Part shown: positions 23,855 to 32,235 of the stretch, in pieces | Numbering within the stretch: position 1 is the first letter of the stretch | Layout of the letters: each line of letters begins with the position of its first letter | DNA from: JADJVL01 sp046331545 | GTDB taxonomy: Bacteria; Acidobacteriota; Holophagae; Holophagales; Holophagaceae | Assembly: GCA_046331545.1 (NCBI GenBank) | Contig: JAXLQR010000002.1 | Span: 310,001 to 374,000, forward strand | Direction of reading: 5' to 3' | DNA: 64,000 bases | Notes under the pieces: model-generated | What the model saw: only the letters and a program-made list of their open reading frames with translations | Told to the model about the DNA's origin: nothing | The model's database searches: none | Made by a program: the position numbers and the translations under genes

Positions 23855-24592
23855 ATGCGGCCCTCGCCCCTCCAGGACCTCCGACTGCTGTGGACGGGGC
23901 TTTCGCGGCTCCTGGAGCGGCCGCTCGTCTTCGCCGGGCTCTCGCTGATGGCCGTCGCGCTGACGGCGCTGGGCCCGCTGGTGCGGACGCGCGTGGTCCT
24001 GCCCGAGGATCCGATGGTGGACTGGCTGCTGCGGGGCGCCGCCCTGCTGCCCATGGAGCTCTACGCCCTGCCCCGGCTCCAGGCCTGGCTGGACGCCCGG
24101 ACCCTGGACACCGACCGGAATCCGGCGGGGACCTGGGCGAAGACCTTCGAGGCGCGGTGGGGGCGGGCGACGGGCTCGCGCCTGCTGCTCTCCCTGATGG
24201 CGGGACTGGGTCTGGCGCTGTGCCTCGTGCCCGGCCTGCTGGTGCTCCTGGCCTTCGGCTGGGGCCCCACGCGCACGCTCCTGAGGGGAGACGGCATCCG
24301 GGAGGGCTACCGCGCCAGCGCCCGGATGATGGCCCGCGGATGGCCCCGGGCCGTGGTGGTGGTGGGGCTCTGCGTCATCCTCCAGAGCCTGGTCTCGTGG
24401 CCCCTCGCCGCGCTCGCGCCCGATCCCGGCCATCCCTTCCTGTCCCTGCGCAGCCCCTGGTTCTGGGCCGAGGCGGCGGCGAGCGGCGTCCTCGGCGTCT
24501 GGTTCGCCAGCACGCTGCTGGCCCTCTTCCAGGCCCTGGAGGCGGATCAGGCACCGTCGCCGGAGGCGTCCTCGTCCTCGGACGAGAAGTAG
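23855..24592 (+). CDS. Hypothetical polytopic membrane protein
   Basis: 245 residues with about five hydrophobic segments (FAGLSLMAVALTALGPLV; a central GLGLALCLVPGLLVLLAFGWGP; AVVVVGLCVILQSLVSWPL; a C-terminal LGVWFASTLLALFQAL). It ends in an acidic Ser/Glu tail. The layout resembles DUF-type glycerophosphoryl diester-associated membrane proteins with a GYRASARMM cytoplasmic loop, but no family is assigned. An AGGGTGGAGGG purine run precedes the ATG. Its last 46 bp overlap the convergent small gene. Confidence 0.75.
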   Translation: MRPSPLQDLRLLWTGLSRLLERPLVFAGLSLMAVALTALGPLVRTRVVLPEDPMVDWLLRGAALLPMELYALPRLQAWLDARTLDTDRNPAGTWAKTFEARWGRATGSRLLLSLMAGLGLALCLVPGLLVLLAFGWGPTRTLLRGDGIREGYRASARMMARGWPRAVVVVGLCVILQSLVSWPLAALAPDPGHPFLSLRSPWFWAEAAASGVLGVWFASTLLALFQALEADQAPSPEASSSSDEK

Positions 24593-24786
24593 CCGGGATC
24601 CTCGAACGCCATCAGCTCGCCGGCCCGCATGCGGTCCACGAGGTCCGGGTCCAGCCCGGCCTCGAGCCAGCGGGGGTCGCTGCGGCTGTTGAAGAAGTGC
24701 TCGGAGGCCTCGCCCGCCTCGAAGGCGCGGCGTTCGCGCCAGAGGTGCACCCATCCGATGTGGTTCATGCGGCCCCAGACCTTCAT
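24547..24786 (-). CDS. Small hypothetical protein
   Basis: 79 residues (MKVWGRMNHIGWVHLW start), Trp- and Asp/Glu-rich with an acidic C-terminus EDEDASGDGA. No family recognised. It is favoured over the antisense frames because the peptide composition is protein-like and an ATG start exists at 24786, 45 bp ahead of the divergent purK. The stop lies within the end of the convergent membrane-protein gene. Confidence 0.5.
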   Translation of the reverse strand: MKVWGRMNHIGWVHLWRERRAFEAGEASEHFFNSRSDPRWLEAGLDPDLVDRMRAGELMAFEDPGYFSSEDEDASGDGA

Positions 24787-24831
24787 GCCGCCGATTGTGC
24801 CATGCGAGGATGGAGGCTTCCCGAGGCCCGC

Positions 24832-25980
24832 ATGCATTCCGACGTCATCCGCCCTGGCGCCACCCTCGGCCTCCTCGGCGGGGGCCAGCTGGGCCGCATG
24901 TTCACCCTGGCCGCCCGGAACCTGGGCTTCCGGGTGCACGCCCTGGACCCGGGCCACGACTGCCCGGCGGGCCAGGTGGCGGACGTCGAGGTGCGGGCCC
25001 ACTACAACGACGTCTACGCCGCCCAGGCCCTGGCCCGGGGGGTGGACGTGATGACGGTGGAGTTCGAGAACATCCCCAGCGAGACCCTGGAGGCCGTGGC
25101 CGAGCTGCGGCCCATGCGGCCCTCGGCCTTCGTGCTCCACACGGTGCAGCACCGCCTGCGGGAGAAGCGCTTCCTCCTCGGCAACGGCTTCCCGGTGACG
25201 CCCTTCCGGGAGGTGAACACGGAAGGGGACCTGCGGGACGCGGTCCAGGCGCTGGGCCTGCCGGCGGTGCTGAAGACGGCCTCCTTCGGCTATGACGGCA
25301 AGGGGCAGCAGAAGATCACCGAGACCACCGACCTCGCCGCGGCCCACGCGGCCCTGGGCGGCGCGACGGGCATCCTCGAGGCCTGGGTGCCCTTCGAGAT
25401 GGAATGCAGCGTGATCTGCGCGCGTTCCTCCAGCGGCGAGACCTGCACCTGGGACGTGGCGGAGAACGTGCACGCCAATCACATCCTGGACACCACGGTG
25501 TTCCCGGCGCGCATCCCGGCGGAGGTGGCCACCGAAGCCAGACAGATGGCCGTGGAGATCGCGAAGGCCCTGGACGTGGTCGGCATGCTCACGGTGGAGT
25601 TCTTCCTCAAGGCGGGCGGCGCGCTGGTGGTGAACGAGCTGGCCCCGCGCCCCCACAACAGCGGCCACGCCACCATCGACGCCTGCGTCACCAGCCAGTT
25701 CGAGCAGCAGGTCCGCGCCGTCTGCGGCTTGCCGCTGGGCGACACCACCCTGCTCCGCCCCGCCGCCATGGCCAACCTGCTCGGCGACCTTTGGCCCGCG
25801 CACGGCGAACCCGCCTGGGAGAAGCTCCTCGCCTTCCCCGACGTGAAGCTGCACCTCTACGGAAAGATGGAGGCGCGCAAGGGTCGGAAGATGGGGCACC
25901 TCACCGCCACGGGGAAGACCGTGGACGAGGCGCTGGACAAGGTGGTGATGGCGCGGAAGGCGCTGGGGATCCAGGCCTGA
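24832..25980 (+). CDS. purK: 5-(carboxyamino)imidazole ribonucleotide synthase
   Basis: 382-residue ATP-grasp ligase converting AIR, bicarbonate and ATP to N5-CAIR in purine biosynthesis. The N-terminal domain starts LGLLGGGQLGRMFTLAARNLG. The ATP-grasp core has TASFGYDGKGQ and the metal site FFLKAGGALVVNELAPRPHNSGHATI with its Glu and Asn. Length is standard. purE is not in the window. The gene stands alone between a divergent small ORF and a convergent lipoprotein. Confidence 0.95.
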   Translation: MHSDVIRPGATLGLLGGGQLGRMFTLAARNLGFRVHALDPGHDCPAGQVADVEVRAHYNDVYAAQALARGVDVMTVEFENIPSETLEAVAELRPMRPSAFVLHTVQHRLREKRFLLGNGFPVTPFREVNTEGDLRDAVQALGLPAVLKTASFGYDGKGQQKITETTDLAAAHAALGGATGILEAWVPFEMECSVICARSSSGETCTWDVAENVHANHILDTTVFPARIPAEVATEARQMAVEIAKALDVVGMLTVEFFLKAGGALVVNELAPRPHNSGHATIDACVTSQFEQQVRAVCGLPLGDTTLLRPAAMANLLGDLWPAHGEPAWEKLLAFPDVKLHLYGKMEARKGRKMGHLTATGKTVDEALDKVVMARKALGIQA

Positions 25981-25997
25981 TTCCCGCAGGGGAGGAT

Positions 25998-26621
25998 TCA
26001 GCCCCCCGGCTTGTACTCCGTGTCGGCAAGCTCACGCCCCAATCCGACCGGGGCTGGGGTGGGGGCTGCCGAATCCGGTATGGAGCCGCCTGAAACCAGG
26101 AGCTTCGAATCGTCCGCTCCCCTTAGGGAGGCCGGCCGCCGCCCCTGGATGTAGCACTGCCATACAGCGATCGACCTGATCGGGGCACCATCTTTGACCG
26201 GAATGACCTTGTAGGCCACCACCAATCCCTGACTGGAGAAGGTGAGTTCTCCGAAGTACCCACGAAGACTCTGGAGGTACCGCAGCGCCTCCGATTCGGA
26301 CGCGAAGAATTGCCTCCCTTCATCCACGATCACCCGGCCTGATTGCTTAGTACTGCCGGCCGGATCGTAGAGGCCGAGGGAGCCGTACCAGCGCTTCCGG
26401 CGCGGAGTCAGGGTCGAAACTTTCGACCAACCAGGACCCGAGAAAGCTCTCGTGAATCCCGCCCTGCCCTCGATGTTGAGTTCACCGCTCGGAGTACGTG
26501 CAGTGATCCTCATGCCTTCGGTAAGCACCGTTTCGGTGATCGGAGTGGCAAGCTCGCGGTGCCTACAGGCGGCGAGCGCTAGAATGGCCGCGACCATCCA
26601 CATCTTTGAACCGTGAAGCAT
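25998..26621 (-). CDS. Hypothetical lipoprotein
   Basis: 207-residue protein with a lipoprotein signal: a hydrophobic run MVAAILALAAC with Cys19 as the acylated residue. The rest is a mixed beta-rich domain without recognised motif. G+C is visibly lower than in the neighbours, which may indicate acquisition or relaxed selection. It converges on purK 17 bp away. Confidence 0.65.
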   Translation of the reverse strand: MLHGSKMWMVAAILALAACRHRELATPITETVLTEGMRITARTPSGELNIEGRAGFTRAFSGPGWSKVSTLTPRRKRWYGSLGLYDPAGSTKQSGRVIVDEGRQFFASESEALRYLQSLRGYFGELTFSSQGLVVAYKVIPVKDGAPIRSIAVWQCYIQGRRPASLRGADDSKLLVSGGSIPDSAAPTPAPVGLGRELADTEYKPGG

Positions 26622-26685
26622 GAAGATCCCTGAATTGGGTGAATCGTGCGGGGCACTGGCTCTCAGGTCAGGGGCGTGAGGCTAC

Positions 26686-26877
26686 TCACGAACCCTGGCC
26701 GGTGGGTGCCGAGGCTGCCAGGGAGGCAAGTCTGGCTTCGAGTTCACGAACACGCCGCGCCAAGCGCTCTCCCCGGAAGAACGCTAGGACCCCCAGGAAC
26801 ACCGCGACGAGGCCACAGCCCCAGAAGGCCAGGGATCCGATGATCAGGATCAGTTCGGTGATCTCGAGGTTGCCCAT
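26686..26877 (-). CDS. Small single-pass membrane protein
   Basis: 63 residues: a long N-terminal membrane helix (LILIIGSLAFWGCGLVAVFLGVLAFF) followed by a basic and then coiled-coil-like stretch (RLARRVRELEARLASL). It lies 11 bp after the amidase stop on the same strand and is probably cotranscribed. No family recognised. Confidence 0.6.
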   Translation of the reverse strand: MGNLEITELILIIGSLAFWGCGLVAVFLGVLAFFRGERLARRVRELEARLASLAASAPTGQGS

Positions 26878-26888
26878 GACACCCGCCT

Positions 26889-28580
26889 CTAGGATCGCTT
26901 GTAATACGCCCGCATCGCCCGCACCACCGCCTCCGCGAACCCCTCCCTGAACGCAGGATCCGCGAGGTTCTCCACGTCGGCCTCGTTGGTGAGGTTGGCC
27001 ACTTCGATGAGCACCTTTGTCGCGGCCGCGTTGTGCCGGATGGCGGCGGGGACGAAGTTCTTGCCGTCGCGGTGGATGACGTTGCGGATGGCGCGGTTGC
27101 CGTGGACGGGGAGCTTGGCTCGCTGCAGCTCCCGCAGGAGGAGCTCGGCGAAGACGCGGCTGCGCGCTTCCCCCTGCACCTTTTCCCGGGAGGTGAACGA
27201 GACGTGGCCGTTGGCCTTCATCTCCTTCACGTTGGCGGCGCGGCGCCCGGCCAGGCCGAACGTCGAGGGCACGCTGGCGGCGCCGGGGACGTAGACCATC
27301 GTGCCCCGCGCCGTGGGATGCAGGCTGTCGGCGTGGAAGCTCACGAAGATCGTCTTGCGGGGATCGCCCTTCTTCTTCACGAAGCTGGTGAACAGGTCGT
27401 TGGACAGCACCCAGCGCAGGTGCACGCTCACCGCCGTCGGGCTCTCCCCGTCGATGGGGAAGGGCGGCGTCGTCAGGATGTAGGCGTCGTTGGTGGGGCG
27501 CGGGATGGCCTCCCGCGTCTTGAAGCCCACCTTCGGGTACTTGATGGTGCTGCTGACGTCCGCCTCGGTGTCCTGCTCCAGGATGCGCTTGGTGCGCATG
27601 GCGATGTCGTACACGAAGTCCGACTCCCACAGCCCATTGGCCATGGCGCCCTTGTCCCGGCCCCCGTGCCCCGCGTCCAGCACGATGCGCACGCCGGCGA
27701 GTTTGGGGCCCGCCTCCAGCTTCGGCGTGCGGCGCACTTCCTCGCGCACCTCCTCCTCTTCCTTCAGGGCCTGGCTGCCCTCCACCTGGAAGGGGTCGGA
27801 GAGCATCTCCACCGGGATGCGGATGAGCGTGCCCGGCTGGATGCCCCGCACGTCCGCGATGCCGCTGCGCTTCGCGATGAGGTCGGCGGCGGCGTTCACT
27901 TCCTTCGCGTCCACCCGGTCCGTGTAGCGCATCACCACCGCCGACCAGAGCGCCTCGCCCTTGCGCAGGCGGTAGGCGGCGAACCTGCCCTCCTTGTCCG
28001 TGTCGAAGGCCAGCAGCGCGCGGTAGGCCTTCACCCGCGCCTCGTCGTCCAGGCCGTCCTCGGGCTGGCTGCGGTCCGGCGCGACCCCCTGGCCTCCCAG
28101 CTCCTTGCTGAGCAGCTCCCTCGGGATGCGCCAGAGGTCCCCGGCGACGAGCTTCTCCGGGTTCCTCGGGTTCAGCGCCTCCAGCCGGTCGTAGTTCTGG
28201 CCGTGGCCCGTGAACTGGGCCGCCATCAGCCAGACGGACTCCAGGAGCGGGAAGCGCACGAAGTGCTTCACCTCCTCCTTCGTCCAGACGTCGTCCGGGA
28301 AGGCCGCCCTCAGGATCCACTTCCGGCCCTCCGGCGAGAGGTCCGCGAAGGCCGCCCAGGGGCCGCTCGCGGGCCCCGCGAGGAACTTCTTCGGCAGGCG
28401 CCGGGCTTCCGCCTGGAGCCCCTTCCGGAAGACGAGCCGGAGCTTGATCGGGCCGCCGTCCGGCAGCTTCCCTGTGAACTCCACCGGCGGAGGCTCGGGA
28501 TCCTGGGGCGCCGCGAGGGCGGGCCCCGCGAGTGCGGGCACCGCCAGCAGCACCGCGAGGGACGCGCGCCTCAGCGCCAC
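26889..28580 (-). CDS. N-acetylmuramoyl-L-alanine amidase (Amidase_3)
   Basis: 563-residue exported cell-wall hydrolase that cleaves the amide between MurNAc and the stem peptide. A signal peptide (RASLAVLLAVPALAGPALA) is followed by about 280 residues with two LysM-like stretches (ALNPRNPEKLVAGDLWRIP; IQPGTLIRIPVEML). The catalytic Amidase_3 domain runs from about residue 300. Zinc ligands are His in VLDAGHGGRDKG, Glu in LWESDFVYD and His in FVSFHADSL, with catalytic Glu in VLIEVANLTN. GTG at 28580 has GAGG 6 nt upstream and overlaps the previous gene by 10 bp. It is the fourth gene of a leftward operon starting with a PP2C phosphatase. Confidence 0.9.
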   Translation of the reverse strand: MALRRASLAVLLAVPALAGPALAAPQDPEPPPVEFTGKLPDGGPIKLRLVFRKGLQAEARRLPKKFLAGPASGPWAAFADLSPEGRKWILRAAFPDDVWTKEEVKHFVRFPLLESVWLMAAQFTGHGQNYDRLEALNPRNPEKLVAGDLWRIPRELLSKELGGQGVAPDRSQPEDGLDDEARVKAYRALLAFDTDKEGRFAAYRLRKGEALWSAVVMRYTDRVDAKEVNAAADLIAKRSGIADVRGIQPGTLIRIPVEMLSDPFQVEGSQALKEEEEVREEVRRTPKLEAGPKLAGVRIVLDAGHGGRDKGAMANGLWESDFVYDIAMRTKRILEQDTEADVSSTIKYPKVGFKTREAIPRPTNDAYILTTPPFPIDGESPTAVSVHLRWVLSNDLFTSFVKKKGDPRKTIFVSFHADSLHPTARGTMVYVPGAASVPSTFGLAGRRAANVKEMKANGHVSFTSREKVQGEARSRVFAELLLRELQRAKLPVHGNRAIRNVIHRDGKNFVPAAIRHNAAATKVLIEVANLTNEADVENLADPAFREGFAEAVVRAMRAYYKRS

Positions 28581-29128
28581 GGGACCTCTTCCCCGTCCTC
28601 GGCGCCGTCCTCCTGGAAGGGCGCCAGGCTCTCCCGGATCCAGCCCCGGAGGCGCTCCTGCATCGATTCGCCATCGGCCGCCCGGGCCCTGAGGAAGATC
28701 CCGAAGCGCCGCTCCACGTGGGCCGCGCCCTCCTCCATGAGGAAGAGCCGGTCCGCCATGCGGGCCGCCGGGTCCTTGGACGCGGTGGTGGGCAGCTTGA
28801 AGGCCTGCAGGTCGAGGGTGGAGGCGTTGAGGGTGAAGGACCACTCCAGGTCCCCGCTCAGCAGGCGCAGCTTGGCCCGGGCCGGGCGCATGCCGCGGCT
28901 CAGGGCTTCGAAGGCCTCCCGGCTCTCCGCCGGATTGCCCTTGCGCAGCGACACCTCCTTCACGTCCCCGCGCTCGCTGGCCAGCAGCACCGCGTCGTCC
29001 ACGAAGCAGCAGGAGAGGTCGCCCTCCTTGCCCGACATGCCGCCGTCCACGAGGCCGCGCATCCACAGCCAGACGAGGAACTCCTCGCCGAGGAACCTGC
29101 CTTGTTCAATGACCTGGACTTCCTTCAT
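28571..29128 (-). CDS. Hypothetical partner of the RdgC-like protein
   Basis: 185-residue soluble protein. An N-terminal EQGRFLGEEFLVWLWMRG motif is the most distinctive feature. A central domain has the strands LEWSFTLNASTLDLQAFKLP and the C-terminus is acidic. I recall similar G-x-EFL-WLW proteins beside short RdgC-like genes in other phyla, but cannot verify it here. ATG overlaps the RdgC-like stop (ATGA). No enzymatic motif is visible. Confidence 0.65.
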   Translation of the reverse strand: MKEVQVIEQGRFLGEEFLVWLWMRGLVDGGMSGKEGDLSCCFVDDAVLLASERGDVKEVSLRKGNPAESREAFEALSRGMRPARAKLRLLSGDLEWSFTLNASTLDLQAFKLPTTASKDPAARMADRLFLMEEGAAHVERRFGIFLRARAADGESMQERLRGWIRESLAPFQEDGAEDGEEVPWR

Positions 29129-29736
29129 GCGTTCTCAAGCTCCAGGTCGAGCGGGTCCAGCGCCATCAGCGCCTCCACCGGCAGCTCCGGAGCCACGCGG
29201 CCCGCGAGGAGCAGGGGCGCCAGGGGCTGCAGTTCGCAGCCGAAGGACTTCATGAAGAGGTCCAGCAGCGCGCCCTGGCTGCGGCCGCTGGTGGCGGTGG
29301 TCCAGAGCACGCCGCCCTTGAGGTCCCAAGCCACGTCCACGACCTTCAGCGCCGGCAGCACCTTCTGGAGCAGCTCCGCCTTCACCTCGTCCTGGAGGGA
29401 GATGCGCGCTTCCTTGCCGATGAAGGCGAGGTCCTTCTCCGCCATCAGCTGCCGCAGGCGCAGGTCCACGTGGGCCTTGAGCAGCGCGGGCGGCACCCGG
29501 CGGCTGTCGATGCGCAGGCCGAGGAGGGCGAAGCGCTCCTGGGAGGCCCAGTCCTTCTCCGGCGGCGTGATGAGCGGGTTGCGCCAGTCGCACCAGCCGG
29601 CCCGCTCCTCCTCCAGCCCGTCCTGGAAGGGGCGGAAGGCATGGCCCTCGAGGCCCTCGGCCAGCTCCTCCTCCGAGGGCACGGGCCCCAGGACGAGGTA
29701 GCGCTTGAGGCTGAAGCCTCCCTGGGCCAGTCCCAT
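29125..29736 (-). CDS. Short RdgC-like protein
   Basis: 203 residues resembling the RdgC family of ring-shaped DNA-binding proteins, which in E. coli modulate RecA. The matching part is the segment from about residue 75 on: VPPALLKAHVDLRLRQLM, a basic/acidic helix ARISLQDEVKAELLQKVLPAL, then the strand GVLWTTATSGRSQGALLDLF. It is about 100 residues shorter than E. coli RdgC, so a full ring may not form the same way. It is coupled upstream to a PP2C phosphatase (TGATG) and downstream to the partner protein (ATGA). Confidence 0.65.
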   Translation of the reverse strand: MGLAQGGFSLKRYLVLGPVPSEEELAEGLEGHAFRPFQDGLEEERAGWCDWRNPLITPPEKDWASQERFALLGLRIDSRRVPPALLKAHVDLRLRQLMAEKDLAFIGKEARISLQDEVKAELLQKVLPALKVVDVAWDLKGGVLWTTATSGRSQGALLDLFMKSFGCELQPLAPLLLAGRVAPELPVEALMALDPLDLELENA

Positions 29737-30656
29737 CAGCGGCTGCCCAGGACGCGGCCCAGGCGGCCCAGCAGGCTCCCCTTGCCGTCGGCGTTCGGGT
29801 TGTCGGGGTCCGTGACCCTCGGCGTCTCCCCGTGGGCGGGAAGGCGGAGCGCGGGGTCGTCCAGGGCCAGGAGGAGGGCCGTGATGTTGTCCCGGCCCCC
29901 GTTCCGGAGGGCCTCCTCGAGCATCAGCTCGAGGGTCCGGCGGGGGCTGAAGGCCTGGGCCAGGATCTCCCGGAGCCGCGCGTCGTCCACCTCCCCGTGG
30001 AGGCCGTCGGAGCAGATGAGCAGGCGGTCGCCCCGGCGCAGGGGGGCCTTCCCGAGCACGGGCACGATGGGCGTGGGGCAGCCCAGGGCCTGGGTGATCA
30101 TGTTGCGCTGGGGATGGACCCGGGCCTGCTCGGGCGTCAGCGAGCCCGCCGCGATCATTTCGTGCACCAGGGTCTGGTCGGTGGTGAGCTGCACCAGCTC
30201 GCCCCGGCGGAAGAGGTAGGCCCGGCTGTCCCCGATCTGGGCGATGTAGGCGCATCCGTTCCAGATGATCACGGAGGTGAGCGTGGAGCCCATGCCTCGG
30301 GCGGTGCGGTCGTCGTCCGACCAGCGCAGGACCGCCTTGGAGGCCTCCTCCACGGAACCGCGCATGGCCTCGATGAGGAGGGCCTCGCTGACCTCGGCCT
30401 CCGGGATGCGGCCCCAGTGCCCGAAGAGGTAGACCGCCACCGCGGCCAGGCCTTCCCGGCTCGCCACCTCGCCGGCGGCCGCGCCGCCCATGCCGTCGGC
30501 CACCGCCGCCAGCAGGCCGTTCTTGCAGATGCTGCGGCTGCGCAGCGGCCCGCTGACCAGGGGCTCTTCGCCGTCCAGCGCATTGACGAGGTAGGCGTCC
30601 TCGTTGTTCTTGCGCACGCGGCCGGGATGGGTGAGCGCTGCGTAGTCGATCAGCAT
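29736..30656 (-). CDS. PP2C-family serine/threonine phosphatase
   Basis: 306-residue PPM-type protein phosphatase. Metal-binding motifs are RKNNEDAY (first Asp), VADGMGGAAAGEVAS, IGDSRAYLFRRG, LLICSDGLHGEV and GGRDNITALLLA; all the Asp residues are present. A C-terminal tail of about 45 residues is disordered and Gly/Asn-rich. It probably reverses Hanks-type kinase phosphorylation; no kinase is in the window. It is the first gene of the operon PP2C-RdgC-like-partner-amidase. Confidence 0.92.
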   Translation of the reverse strand: MLIDYAALTHPGRVRKNNEDAYLVNALDGEEPLVSGPLRSRSICKNGLLAAVADGMGGAAAGEVASREGLAAVAVYLFGHWGRIPEAEVSEALLIEAMRGSVEEASKAVLRWSDDDRTARGMGSTLTSVIIWNGCAYIAQIGDSRAYLFRRGELVQLTTDQTLVHEMIAAGSLTPEQARVHPQRNMITQALGCPTPIVPVLGKAPLRRGDRLLICSDGLHGEVDDARLREILAQAFSPRRTLELMLEEALRNGGRDNITALLLALDDPALRLPAHGETPRVTDPDNPNADGKGSLLGRLGRVLGSR

Positions 30657-30821
30657 GCGGGAGATTCGGAACGGGCTTCCCAGCGGACGGGAGGACGGGT
30701 GATTTCCGGGGGTCCGCGGTCCGCTAGGATGGCGGAGGCGTGACCCCCATCATAGCCAGGGAGGGGCGCTTGGCCGAAACACCACCCAGGAGCCCGGCCC
30801 GGACGCATCGGAGGCCTCGAC

Positions 30822-31706
30822 TTGACCCATGATCCGCGCGAACGCGCCGCGTGCCGCCTGGTGGTGGCCGGCCCCGGCGCCTACGGCCGTTCCCTGGCCG
30901 CCTGGGCCGCGCGCTGCGGGCTCGACGTGCGCCTCCTCGGCCGCGACCGGGCCCACGGCGAGGCGGGCCTCCGGCGCATCCAGAGCGACTGGGACCGGGA
31001 CGTGGCCCGCGGCCGCCTCCCGGCGGCCCAGCGGGAGGAGGCGGAGGCGCGGTTGAGCGCCGCCTCCAGCCTGGCGGAGGCCCTGGAGGGGGCCGACGCG
31101 GTGCTGGAGGCGCTGCCCGAGGATCTCCTCGCCAAGGCCGGCTTCTGGAGGAGCCTCGGGGACTGGCCGGGGCTGCGCCTCTCGGGCAGCTCCTCGATCC
31201 CCATGGCGGCCCAGGCGGAGAAGGCCGGATCCGGGGAAGCCCCCCTGGGCTTCCACGGCTTCGTGCCGGTGGAGCGCATGGACGTGCTCGAGCTCGCGGT
31301 GCCCGAGGGCGCCCGGGAGGAGCGCGTGGCCGCGGCGGAGGACCTCGCGGCCCGGCTGGGCCGGACCGTGGTCCGGGTGCGGGACCAGGACGGTTTCGCC
31401 GCGACCCGGATGGCCCTGGCCCAGGGCCTCGAGGCCATGCGCCTCCTGGAGTCCGGCGCCGCGGACCGGGACGGCATCGACCGCCTCATGGCCCGCGGCT
31501 ACGGCCACCCCGCGGGCCCGCTGGAGCTCTCCGACCGCATCGGACTGGACCTGCGGCTCGCCATCGCCCGCCGCCTGCACGCGGCCACCGGCTCGCCCGC
31601 CTTCGCTCCGCCCGCGATCCTGGCGCGCCTGGTGGCCGAAGGGCGCACGGGACGCGCCGCCGGCGCGGGCTTCTACGCCTGGGACCCCGAGGGGAGGAAG
31701 TCGTGA
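30822..31706 (+). CDS. Divergent 3-hydroxyacyl-CoA dehydrogenase-like protein
   Basis: 294-residue paralogue of the 3-hydroxyacyl-CoA dehydrogenase fold. The Rossmann motif survives as VVAGPGAYGRSLA and the C-terminal domain as YGHPAGPLELSDRIGLDL. The substrate loop SNTSS is GSSSIP, HFMNPVPVM-type is FHGFVPVERMDVLEL, and NDSPGF-SNR is RDQDGFAATR, so the usual Asn residues are lost. It may have another substrate or no dehydrogenase activity. The start is the TTG at 30822, which has GGAGG 7 nt upstream. It is coupled (GTGA) to a small membrane protein. Confidence 0.75.
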   Translation: MTHDPRERAACRLVVAGPGAYGRSLAAWAARCGLDVRLLGRDRAHGEAGLRRIQSDWDRDVARGRLPAAQREEAEARLSAASSLAEALEGADAVLEALPEDLLAKAGFWRSLGDWPGLRLSGSSSIPMAAQAEKAGSGEAPLGFHGFVPVERMDVLELAVPEGAREERVAAAEDLAARLGRTVVRVRDQDGFAATRMALAQGLEAMRLLESGAADRDGIDRLMARGYGHPAGPLELSDRIGLDLRLAIARRLHAATGSPAFAPPAILARLVAEGRTGRAAGAGFYAWDPEGRKS

Positions 31707-31861
31707 GGCAGCCCTGGCTCCTGGCCCTGCTGGCGGCCTCCGTCGCCTTCCTGGCCCTGTGGGTGCTCTGGAAGGTGGGACGGATGCTCCTCAGGCTGGT
31801 CCTCGGCCTGGCCGTCGTGAGCCTCGTCGGGCTGCTCCTCTGGTACCTTCTTCACAGGTGA
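31703..31861 (+). CDS. Small hydrophobic membrane protein
   Basis: 52 residues, nearly all two membrane helices (ALLAASVAFLALWVLWKV and LVLGLAVVSLVGLLLWYLL). GTG start overlaps the preceding stop (GTGA). No family recognised; coupling to the upstream dehydrogenase-like gene supports it being real. Confidence 0.6.
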   Translation: MRQPWLLALLAASVAFLALWVLWKVGRMLLRLVLGLAVVSLVGLLLWYLLHR

Positions 31862-31886
31862 ACCACTCGCCACGTCGAGGAACCCC

Positions 31887-32117
31887 ATGGCAGCCATCTC
31901 CTGTCCCCACTGCGGCCAAGACCTCACGGCCCCCCAGAGCGTCCGCATCGCCGAATACCACTTCGGGCACCTGGAGAAGGTGAGCCAGGACGTGATGGAA
32001 GGCCCCGGCTTCCGGTACCACCTCGAAGTCCCGGACACCTACACGATCCTCTGCAACGGCTGCAAGCGCCTCGTGCGCACCCTGCCGATCCCGGGGAAGG
32101 CCCCGGCCCACGCCTAG
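31887..32117 (+). CDS. Small zinc-ribbon protein
   Basis: 76 residues with two CxxC knuckles, CPHC at residues 6-9 and CNGC at 56-59, enough for one zinc ribbon. The centre (IAEYHFGHLEKVSQDV) is likely helical. No nucleic-acid or protein partner is evident. GAGG lies 7-8 nt before the ATG. It is last of a three-gene rightward group and is followed by a long terminator hairpin. Confidence 0.65.
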   Translation: MAAISCPHCGQDLTAPQSVRIAEYHFGHLEKVSQDVMEGPGFRYHLEVPDTYTILCNGCKRLVRTLPIPGKAPAHA

Positions 32118-32179
32118 CCGGCCGCGCGCCCCAGGGTCCGAAGGGATCCGGCCGGAGCGCCGCCCATCGGCGCGAGAAC

Positions 32180-32227
32180 CGTCCCCACGAAGAAGGGCCC
32201 CACGAGGGGCCCTTCTTCGTGGGGACG
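32180..32227. terminator. Long perfect hairpin between convergent genes
   Basis: Perfect 22-bp inverted repeat (32180-32201 and 32206-32227) with a 4-nt loop ACGA, placed between the zinc-ribbon gene and the convergent pilQ stop at 32236. No U tract on either side. The symmetry suits bidirectional termination. Confidence 0.75.
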
Positions 32228-32235
32228 GGATCCAC

